Part shown: piece after piece, positions 57,979-64,000 of the stretch | Position numbering within the stretch: the stretch's first letter is position 1 | Layout of the letters: each line of letters starts with the position of its first letter | NCBI GenBank assembly: GCA_048621635.1 | Contig: JBMCWH010000002.1 | Coordinates: 3,429-67,428, forward strand | Direction: 5' to 3' | DNA: 64,000 nucleotides | DNA from: JBMCWH01 sp048621635 | Lineage (GTDB): Bacteria; Patescibacteriota; WWE3; JAUXAW01; JAYEID01 | Translations under genes and position numbers: made by a program | The notes under the pieces: model-generated | Database searches by the model: none | What the model was told of the DNA's origin: nothing | Seen by the model: the letters and a program-made list of their open reading frames with translations, nothing else

Positions 57979-59886
57979 TTATGAAGAGCGCAAATCTTTG
58001 ACACCAAGGAAAAACCAGCGCACTCCCGCAAGTAGCAAACCTAAACCAAGCGGGAAGAGAAAATAAGGAGTTGTCAAAAAGTACCAAAAGGGTTGCAACG
58101 TAATATCCTTCTTTAGTACTTTACCTGTTACTTCTTTCGAGTAATTTTCGAAACCAATTCCTACCTCAACTTGACCTGCCGATTCTTTATACCAAGGAGC
58201 AACAATCTTAAAATCTATTTTTTTCTCCGACCAGGGCGGTATAGTGCCTAATGTAAATTCCCTATTATCTGTTACCTTAATATCCTTTCCAACTAAACGT
58301 ACTGTAGTCGAAAAACTACTCTGCGGACCAGGGTTTCTAATAATTACCTCTCCAGATAAAGGCCAACCTGCCAAATGTTTACTCGGTAAGTCAATAGAAA
58401 CATCCAGATTAGGAAATTCTTCTACCTGGGTGTTTTCCTCTGAAAGGAAATTCACGTTGATAGTGTCATTTTGATCGGGAGAAAATTTGTACGTTCCTGC
58501 AGGATTAGGTGTTTCCGAGCTAAGACCTTTGTAGGCAAAAACTATATGAGAAAAATCAAAGGCAGAGAAGTACTCCGCACCTCCTGTGGTTGAGCCCCAA
58601 GTAGGGTCGACTGCCCACCAGCCAACATCGGGGATATAAACCTCAACCCATGAATGTAAAACATCACTTTGCTCTGTTCCTAGACGTCTATCCTCGAAAT
58701 AAGCATACCCCTCTACTAACCTTGCCGGAATTCCAGCTGCTCTACAAAGTGTCACTAACAAATCTGCGTATTCAGAACACAAAGCAGTATTTTCTTGTTC
58801 CAAAGCAGCCGTAGCTCCCAAGCGTTCGTAGGGTTGGCCAACTTTTTCCTCAGCATAACTTAAATGAGAAACAACAAAGTTGTATAAGGCGTAGGCATTC
58901 TCTGTAACTGAGTTTTGTCTACTAGTCACTCGGCGAACAATTTCTTGAATTCTACTATTTTCCGTTTCCCAAAACTCCTTTGCTTGTGTATATTGTCTTG
59001 TAATTTCTTGGGGTATAGAATTGAGATCAGCCCCATTAAAAATTTCTTTTTTCTTATAAGTAACAAATGCTTTGCCCTTAAAATTAACCTTTAACTGTTC
59101 TTCTTCAGCTAGAAAATATTTAGCTAAATAGTTACCATCTTGATCAACGCGTACCTCTTCAGGATGAGGATCAATCGATTCGTAAAAAATTTTTTGTCTT
59201 TCCGGAACATCGGGAACCAAAGCAATTTCTGTATATGCCCGTTGAGTAGTGTCATTCTTTAAATAATAAGTTAAATCTAAAGAATACTCTTGATGATCAC
59301 CAAAACCTGCTCTAACACCTTGATCTTGGATATCTTTATAAAGGAAAATCAAAGTTTGGTAATCGGATCCTTTTTCTTTCTTGGAAGGAGAAGGGGAAAC
59401 ATAAGCAACTTTTCCATAGCTTTCTGAGACGCGTAAATTTATTTGGTAATCTTTTATACCTGTTTGTTGACGGACACCAGGCAGCAACACTTCTAAAACA
59501 CTTCCGTGGAGAGTCGCTACATCAGTCTCAAAACCAAGCTCCCAGTTTAAGGTATTACCTTTACCAGCAACAGGTCGGTCAAAAGATGTCTCAATCACCT
59601 TGGATTCTTTCTTTTCCACCAAATTTACACTTAAAGAGCCACGGGAATCCCTTGCCCACAAATTTTCTACTGCAATATTACCAACATTTAAGGAATGTTC
59701 CGAAGCATAGTACTCATCTGTTAAGTTGGTTAAAGAAATCTTCTGAACAACTTCGCAAGAACCGTCTTTCTTTATTGTATAAGTAACATTGTAAGAAGTT
59801 TCAAAATCACCTTTAGCATTAGAAAGGCGGGGAAAAAGAATCCAGGGCAAGAAAGACACCAGCAGTGCAATTTTTAATTTACCCAT
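57979..59886 (-). CDS. Exported membrane-anchored transglutaminase-like protein
   Basis: 635 residues. Signal peptide at 1-24 (KIALLVSFLPWILFPRLSNAKG), beta-rich N-terminal half, then a transglutaminase-like cysteine-protease fold: Cys in ALEQENTALCSEYADLLVTLCRAAGIPARLVEGYA near residue 370, His in VLHSWVEVYIPDVGWWAVDPTWG near 410 and the following Asp. A C-terminal segment precedes one transmembrane helix (PYFLFPLGLGLLLAGVRWFFLG) and a short basic tail, so it faces outside. Likely acts on cell-wall peptides or surface proteins; substrate unknown. The promoter box lies nine bases before the ATG. Confidence 0.88.
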   Translation of the reverse strand: MGKLKIALLVSFLPWILFPRLSNAKGDFETSYNVTYTIKKDGSCEVVQKISLTNLTDEYYASEHSLNVGNIAVENLWARDSRGSLSVNLVEKKESKVIETSFDRPVAGKGNTLNWELGFETDVATLHGSVLEVLLPGVRQQTGIKDYQINLRVSESYGKVAYVSPSPSKKEKGSDYQTLIFLYKDIQDQGVRAGFGDHQEYSLDLTYYLKNDTTQRAYTEIALVPDVPERQKIFYESIDPHPEEVRVDQDGNYLAKYFLAEEEQLKVNFKGKAFVTYKKKEIFNGADLNSIPQEITRQYTQAKEFWETENSRIQEIVRRVTSRQNSVTENAYALYNFVVSHLSYAEEKVGQPYERLGATAALEQENTALCSEYADLLVTLCRAAGIPARLVEGYAYFEDRRLGTEQSDVLHSWVEVYIPDVGWWAVDPTWGSTTGGAEYFSAFDFSHIVFAYKGLSSETPNPAGTYKFSPDQNDTINVNFLSEENTQVEEFPNLDVSIDLPSKHLAGWPLSGEVIIRNPGPQSSFSTTVRLVGKDIKVTDNREFTLGTIPPWSEKKIDFKIVAPWYKESAGQVEVGIGFENYSKEVTGKVLKKDITLQPFWYFLTTPYFLFPLGLGLLLAGVRWFFLGVKDLRSS

Positions 59887-59895
59887 CGTAGATTA

Positions 59896-59904
59896 ATATT
59901 AGCA
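59896..59904 (-). promoter_or_regulatory. Extended -10 promoter of transglutaminase gene
   Basis: Minus-strand TGCTAATAT ends nine bases before the ATG at 59886. Confidence 0.55.
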
Positions 59905-59976
59905 AGTTTCCGTAAATTGAAAAACAGCTAAAAAGAAATTTACTTTCTGCTTAATTTGCACCAATACCCCTTTTCA

Positions 59977-59985
59977 TGGTAAATT
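59977..59985 (+). promoter_or_regulatory. Extended -10 promoter of the 59994 gene
   Basis: TGGTAAATT ends eight bases before the ATG at 59994; an upstream in-frame ATG at 59976 overlaps the box itself and is rejected. Confidence 0.5.
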
Positions 59986-59993
59986 TTAGAAGG

Positions 59994-60392
59994 ATGAAAA
60001 TACTATTTCGACACCTTCTGATCACAGGAGCGGTATTTTGGGCACTTAGTACCTATACGCCCTTAGTCACCGCTGAAGATACACAAAGTCTACTTATTTT
60101 CGTGGTCGTCCTAACTTTATTGAACGTAATTGTTAAGCCGGTATTGAAACTGGTTACTTTACCATTAACAATTGTAACCCTAGGTTTGTTCAGAGGTCTA
60201 TTAAATTTGGCAATATTATACTTTACAATCTGGGCTATTCCTGGTGTTTATCTTAACGAGTTTTATTTCCCGGGTTGGCAGCAAGGAGGTTTTTCACTCC
60301 CTGCTTGTCACGTTCCGCGCATAGGAACTTTTTTGCTTGTTTCCTTTTCTCTATCTCTTGCTTTTGATTTATTAGGAAAATTACTTGACTAA
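59994..60392 (+). CDS. Phage holin family 4-like (DUF360/YvlD-type) membrane protein
   Basis: 132-residue membrane protein with four predicted helices, of the family named after mycobacteriophage holins (PF04020) but widespread in bacterial chromosomes, function unknown. Characteristic is LLIFVVVLTLLNVIVKPVLKLVTLPLTIVTLGLFRGLLNLAILYFTIWAIPG: the NxxxKPxxxxxxLPxxxxTLGLF core. It overlaps secG by one base (TAATG), so the two are coupled. No lysis genes are near, so a phage origin is not indicated. Confidence 0.85.
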   Translation: MKILFRHLLITGAVFWALSTYTPLVTAEDTQSLLIFVVVLTLLNVIVKPVLKLVTLPLTIVTLGLFRGLLNLAILYFTIWAIPGVYLNEFYFPGWQQGGFSLPACHVPRIGTFLLVSFSLSLAFDLLGKLLD

Positions 60393-60604
60393 TGAACACT
60401 GTATTACAGACCTTACACATAATTACTACTTTACTATTAATTGGTTTAATCTTAATCCAATCAAAAAGTCTTGGGCTCTCTCCTGCTTTTGGTGGAGATA
60501 GGGAATACCACACCAAAAGAGGGGTTGAAAAATCTGTTTTTATTATGACCATAGTGTTTAGTGTTATTTTTCTTCTTCTCTCACTCGTAGCAATAATAAT
60601 CTAA
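60392..60604 (+). CDS. secG: Preprotein translocase subunit SecG
   Basis: Accessory subunit of the SecYEG channel. 70 residues with two helices: VLQTLHIITTLLLIGLILIQS and KSVFIMTIVFSVIFLLLSLVAIII. The connecting loop KSLGLSPAFGGDREYHTKRGVEK contains the conserved G-x-x-x-x-FGG and RG-x-EK. Slightly shorter than typical but complete. It is flanked by the holin-like protein and a peptide-binding protein in the same direction. Confidence 0.92.
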   Translation: MNTVLQTLHIITTLLLIGLILIQSKSLGLSPAFGGDREYHTKRGVEKSVFIMTIVFSVIFLLLSLVAIII

Positions 60605-60613
60605 CTAGTAACA

Positions 60614-62014
60614 ATGAATATAGGTAGAATTATCTTGACCGCAATAACAACCCTGTTAGCGTCTTTTTCTAACCAAACTTCTCATGTAGAAGGTGTTGTT
60701 GGCCAACCACAAAACCTGCATCCATTAACCATCCAGAAAAACACCTTCGACAGAGATTTGGGAACCTTAGTCTTTTCCGGTCTTACCAAAATTGCCCCCG
60801 ACGGCACAGTTAATCCAGATTTGGCACATACTTGGGAAATTTCCGAAGACGAGAAAGAATACACATTTTATCTAGATCCAGAAAGAAAATGGCATGACGG
60901 AAAGCCCGTAACTGCAGATGATGTTATCTTTACTGTAGAAAACCATACTACTTTCCGAGAGCTGGAAGTGGAGAAAATCGACAATCGGACAGTGAAATTC
61001 AAGCTAGAAGAACCATTTTCTCCCTTTCTTCACCTTCTTAACATTGGAGTTGCTCCAAAACATATCGACTATGAGCAGGAAGGATACAAATTTATAGGGA
61101 GCGGACCTTATAAAATAATCAATGTCAAAAAAGGAATTCGCAAAATAGATGAACTAAAACTTAAGAAATTTAACGCTTCCAGTAAGGGACCGGCAAAGAT
61201 TATTTTCAGATTTTACGAAACGAAGGACGAACTTTTAGAAGCAGCAAAGTTAGGGGAACTGGATGGCTTTGCGCATGGTCAGATTGATTGTAAAACTTAC
61301 CATTCTGTGGAAACGCCACTCTTGGGAAGATATTTCGCTCTATTCTTTAATCTTAGAGATAAAGACTTACTGAAAGAAAAAGAAACGCGACGCATTTTAG
61401 CAGAAGCAACACCAAAGGAAATGATAATTGATAAATTAGAGCAGGTAGCAGAGATAAAACAAGGTTCTTACCCTCTTCCAGAGGAAATTGAACTACCACA
61501 GACAAGCAGTACAGAAACAACCTTAACAGGTAACATAAGTCTGACTTATCCAAAAAAAGAAAAATATGAACAAATTGTGGAACTGCTTAAAAGATCTTGG
61601 GAGGAGCTGGGAATTGAGGTAACACTAGAAGCTAAAGACGCAAGTATCTTAAAAGAGACAGTTGTTCCAGAGCGAGATTTCGATGTTTTGCTAATGGGAC
61701 AGGAAGTTTCTAAAGACCCGGACCGTTATACCCTTTGGCATTCAACTCAAGCATCTTACCCTGGTTTGAATCTGACGGGTTTGGAAAATGTACGAGCAGA
61801 TAGAGCCTTGGAAGAAGCAAGAAGAACAAGCGACGGTGAGGAAAGAAAAGAGCATTATCAAAACTTAAAAAATGTTACAGAAGAAGAAATTCCCGCAATA
61901 TTTCTTTACCGTCCTACCTATATCTATCATATTAGAAAACGCCTTGGGAAACCAGACTTGGAAGGTATATATACACCAGAAGATCGCTGGGAACGTATTT
62001 TCGAACTGTATTAA
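60614..62014 (+). CDS. Extracellular solute-binding protein, family 5 (peptide-type)
   Basis: Periplasmic-type or membrane-associated binding protein of ABC transporters for oligopeptides or similar solutes (SBP_bac_5). 466 residues, with N-terminal hydrophobic segment (IGRIILTAITTLLASFSN) but no lipobox cysteine. Family features: NLHPLTIQKNTFDRDLGTLVFSGLTKIAPDGTVNPDLAHTWEISEDEKEYTFYLDPERKWHDGKPVTADDVIFTVEN and FIGSGPYKI. No permease or ATPase gene is adjacent. The signal segment is short, so secretion or anchoring is uncertain. Its last four bases overlap the end of the convergent tpiA. Confidence 0.88.
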   Translation: MNIGRIILTAITTLLASFSNQTSHVEGVVGQPQNLHPLTIQKNTFDRDLGTLVFSGLTKIAPDGTVNPDLAHTWEISEDEKEYTFYLDPERKWHDGKPVTADDVIFTVENHTTFRELEVEKIDNRTVKFKLEEPFSPFLHLLNIGVAPKHIDYEQEGYKFIGSGPYKIINVKKGIRKIDELKLKKFNASSKGPAKIIFRFYETKDELLEAAKLGELDGFAHGQIDCKTYHSVETPLLGRYFALFFNLRDKDLLKEKETRRILAEATPKEMIIDKLEQVAEIKQGSYPLPEEIELPQTSSTETTLTGNISLTYPKKEKYEQIVELLKRSWEELGIEVTLEAKDASILKETVVPERDFDVLLMGQEVSKDPDRYTLWHSTQASYPGLNLTGLENVRADRALEEARRTSDGEERKEHYQNLKNVTEEEIPAIFLYRPTYIYHIRKRLGKPDLEGIYTPEDRWERIFELY

Positions 62015-62655
62015 AATCCTTTTAGGAGCTCTTCTAGAGCCTCACCCGGCTCGTTTGAGGTAACTATTGCTGAAGACACTAACACTCCACCTGCATCTAG
62101 CTCTAGGGCGGTGGATACATCTTCCTCTGAACAAACCCCCGCTCCTGCTAGCAAAGGAACGTTTCCTGCCGCGGAGGCCACTTCTTTAATGATTTCCGGT
62201 TCCGAAGAGGTTACAGAAACATCGCCGCCGATTAGTTCTGGTGGTTCATAGGCAATAACGTCTGCAAAAGTTACTAGTTGCATAACCATTAATGGAGAGT
62301 CGGTACAGACAACTGTCTTGAGATCTTGATCTTTACAACGCTCTGCAGCAGCTTCGACCATATCTGCACTTAATGGGTGTTCAGAATGGTTAATTAACGA
62401 TCCCTCTGCACCGGCAGCTTTAACAGCCTCACAAGTAACAAAGCCAGTTGTTTGCTCAGCTTCAAAAGGATCAACGTGCTGAGAGTAGACAGGAAGATCA
62501 ACTGCAGAAGAGATTCGGAAAATTTCAACAGGAGAGACGGTAAGCACAACTTCAACATCGGAAAAATCAGCAGCAGTTTCCTCTAATTCCTTAGCCAACT
62601 CAACACCCGCTTCTCCAAGAGACTGTTTATAATTTTTGAAATTAACAATTATCAT
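62011..62655 (-). CDS. tpiA: Triosephosphate isomerase, archaeal-type
   Basis: Interconverts dihydroxyacetone phosphate and glyceraldehyde 3-phosphate. 214 residues from ATG 62655 (MIIVNFKNYKQSLG), as in the short archaeal TPI form (about 220-230) and not the ~250-residue bacterial form. Motifs: NFKNY substrate lysine, LPVYSQHVDPF, SLINHSEHPLSA (catalytic His-type loop), AYEPPELIGGDVSV (catalytic Glu) and AGAGVCSEEDVSTALELDAGGVLVSSAIV. An ATG six codons upstream (62673) is possible; GATAAT lies six bases before 62655. Alone on its strand and away from the other glycolysis genes. Confidence 0.9.
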   Translation of the reverse strand: MIIVNFKNYKQSLGEAGVELAKELEETAADFSDVEVVLTVSPVEIFRISSAVDLPVYSQHVDPFEAEQTTGFVTCEAVKAAGAEGSLINHSEHPLSADMVEAAAERCKDQDLKTVVCTDSPLMVMQLVTFADVIAYEPPELIGGDVSVTSSEPEIIKEVASAAGNVPLLAGAGVCSEEDVSTALELDAGGVLVSSAIVTSNEPGEALEELLKGF

Positions 62656-62693
62656 AAATTTATTATCTGTCACCCTTCGCTAAACTCACTACT

Positions 62694-62715
62694 AGGTCCC
62701 GACCAGTCGGGACCT
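62694..62715. repeat. Perfect short palindrome
   Basis: AGGTCCCGAC-CA-GTCGGGACCT, 10-base arms, between tpiA and tRNA-Arg. No T run follows on either strand, so it is not an obvious terminator. Confidence 0.6.
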
Positions 62716-62734
62716 AAGCTCGGAGAGCGTAAGG

Positions 62735-62811
62735 TGGTGCCTCCGAGAGGATTCGAACCTCTAACCTTGGGCTTAGAACACCCTTGCTCTAATCCATTGA
62801 GCTACGGAGGC
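62735..62811 (-). tRNA. tRNA-Arg(UCU)
   Basis: Acceptor GCCTCCG/CGGAGGC is perfect, D-arm GCTC/GAGC, anticodon loop GTTCTAA (anticodon TCT), T-arm AGAGGTTCGAATCCTCT, and an encoded CCA end. The anticodon stem AGGGT/GCCCA has one mismatch at its outer pair. Confidence 0.9.
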
Positions 62812-62964
62812 AAATTAGCCACATTTAAATTATAACAAATATCGGAAAATAAACAAACTCTCTTGCGTATTCTAATCTTTTATTAATAAAAACAATAAAT
62901 TTCTTATTAAATAGCTATATCCTAAAATCTCTCGCGAGAAAAGTAAAACCTTATTAAATCAACT

Positions 62965-62989
62965 CTCTCCAACGCAATGCGTTGGAGAG
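62965..62989. repeat. Perfect palindrome, family 2, at the 3' side of RAYT-2
   Basis: CTCTCCAACGCA, central A, TGCGTTGGAGAG. It ends two bases before the RAYT-2 stop codon. Confidence 0.85.
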
Positions 62990-62991
62990 CC

Positions 62992-63759
62992 TCATTCTGA
63001 CAACGTTTTGGTAAATTCTCTACGTAGAGCCTCCTTTCTTTGTTTGTCTAGCTGCCTAAAATGAGAAAACCAACCGAAATCATCGTCAAGAGCTACGCTT
63101 TCTAGACGGAAGGGTTCAAATTGATCAATTTCGGCGGAAATAAACTGAGCATATTCTTCAAAATCGGAAAAAAGAGAAAGTATGGGCTCGGGATTCACAT
63201 AGGATAGGTCCTCAATTCCGAGATAAGAAGATAGAGAAGACCATGGATAAGCAATAAGTTCATCTATCGAATTTAATCCAAGCGCTCTAGGATTTATATG
63301 TTGGTAGCGACTAAGGTGAATCAACTGCTCATCTGTATTCACTTCCACAGATTTAAATGTAGATTCAAATAAAGATCCTTTCCGTTCCTGTCGAATATTA
63401 AAATAGCGAGAATAAGATGTGAAAACGCGGTGCATATAATCAGATACCCCACCCCTCTTCAACTGTTTTACTGTTAAATGTGGATGGGTCGGCATTATAC
63501 AGAACGATATTAAATCTATCGGTGAAGATATACGTTTCTCCTCTAATTGAACATATATTTCTCTCTTTTCTTCAGCACTACTGGATTCACGCAGTCGTTT
63601 TCTAAATGTGCTCAATGGATACTCATAATTTAGACAATGCTCAAGAAGGGAAAGAAAGTACTGGTAGTAGCTATTTAGGGGAAAGATCTCCTTCCCGTCA
63701 ATGCCGCGGGTGTAGATATGATAGAATCTGCCAATTGCAAACGAAGTATGGCGGTGCAC
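62992..63759 (-). CDS. REP-associated tyrosine transposase (Y1, RAYT-2)
   Basis: Second Y1/RAYT protein, 255 residues, the same length as RAYT-1. Opens RHTSFAIGRFYHIYTRGIDGKEIFPLNSYYQYFL. The HUH region is PTHPHLTVKQL with histidines 92 and 94 but proline between them where a hydrophobic residue is usual. The presumed tyrosine is in TSYSRYFNIRQERKGSLFESTFKSVEV. It shares YQHINPRALGL, YPWSSL and ALDDDFGWF with RAYT-1. It is bracketed by two copies of its own palindrome (62965 and 63806), different from the family 1 hairpins, implying a separate recognition system. Confidence 0.88.
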   Translation of the reverse strand: MHRHTSFAIGRFYHIYTRGIDGKEIFPLNSYYQYFLSLLEHCLNYEYPLSTFRKRLRESSSAEEKREIYVQLEEKRISSPIDLISFCIMPTHPHLTVKQLKRGGVSDYMHRVFTSYSRYFNIRQERKGSLFESTFKSVEVNTDEQLIHLSRYQHINPRALGLNSIDELIAYPWSSLSSYLGIEDLSYVNPEPILSLFSDFEEYAQFISAEIDQFEPFRLESVALDDDFGWFSHFRQLDKQRKEALRREFTKTLSE

Positions 63760-63805
63760 TGGTTACTTAACGTCTAAAAAATTAAACCGCATAAAATAGC
63801 CCCCG

Positions 63806-63828
63806 CTCCAACGCAATGCGTTGGAGAG
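63806..63828. repeat. Palindrome, family 2, at the 5' side of RAYT-2
   Basis: CTCCAACGCA, central A, TGCGTTGGAG plus AG. Similarity to the other copy continues about 15 bases to the right (GAGAG[T/C]C..CAT.CT.ACA), so the pair are direct repeats. The 240 bases between this gene start and the window end hold nothing else that I recognise. Confidence 0.85.
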
Positions 63829-64000
63829 TCGCATACTAACAGGAAAAGTTCAAAAAGCTTAACGAGGAAGCAAAGTTTCCCCAGCAATCCCCAGTAAGCT
63901 TAATAAATTTAACCAATCACTTCTTTGAGTTGACTATACCATAACATAGTGTTGGCTTGTTAGTGAAACAAGGCTTTATATTGAAAAAGAAGCGGTTTCG

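Noticed and set aside
1..64000. CRISPR array or prophage
   Set aside because: No regularly spaced direct repeats and no phage structural genes; the holin-family name at 59994 refers to a common chromosomal membrane protein.

Overview
The window is an AT-rich bacterial chromosome segment with compact, often overlapping genes. The best guess is a Patescibacteria/CPR-type anaerobe, for example Microgenomates or a relative, though no 16S rRNA is present to prove it. The reasons are a fermentative gene set with no respiratory genes in view, archaeal-style cupin glucose-6-phosphate isomerase and triosephosphate isomerase, a DUF2298 (YYY) membrane protein, REP-associated Y1 transposases, and many genes whose start codon lies 6-14 bases after an extended -10 box, which implies leaderless mRNAs. 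TGA is used as a stop codon.

Layout. 1-5.1 kb: end of a ClpC-type AAA+ unfoldase, rplS-yraN, an HD phosphohydrolase and a Memo-AMMECR1 fusion. 5.2-9.2 kb: a 1328-residue exported vWA protein. 9.2-19.1 kb: an accessory zone of mostly unrecognised genes with strong Shine-Dalgarno sites, a cell-wall amidase with a lipoprotein, tRNA-Lys, -Glu and -Ala, a broken GIY-YIG gene beside half a tRNA, two DUF389 paralogues and a TauE-type permease. 19.3-32 kb: DNA repair and housekeeping (uvrB, uvrA, uvrC, tldD, tldE, rarA, DUF763). 32.6-39.3 kb: thiI, an RNA-rich gap, nifS-iscU-ruvC-ruvA, a RAYT transposase between REP-like hairpins, then ruvB. 39.4-52.1 kb: central carbon metabolism, running from phosphohexomutase, GPI, PEP synthase, enolase and iPGM to pyruvate:ferredoxin oxidoreductase, PduL and acetate kinase. 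52.1-62 kb: cell-envelope genes (glycosyltransferase, FAD oxidoreductase, DUF2298 protein, transglutaminase, secG, peptide-binding protein) and lexA. 62-64 kb: archaeal-type tpiA, tRNA-Arg and a second RAYT with its own palindromes.

How the genes fit together. Lower glycolysis feeds pyruvate to PorABGD, giving acetyl-CoA and reduced ferredoxin. PduL and AckA then make ATP and acetate. UvrABC, RuvABC, RarA and LexA form a repair set. NifS and IscU supply sulfur for Fe-S clusters (PorD, PorA/B) and NifS probably serves ThiI.

The points most worth a second look are a tRNA gene whose anticodon loop is split by a ~37-base hairpin insert, the structured RNAs around it (33.9-34.46 kb), two independent RAYT/palindrome families, an in-frame palindromic insertion in thiI, and the leaderless promoter pattern. 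Product names rest on motif recognition by eye; no database search was possible.
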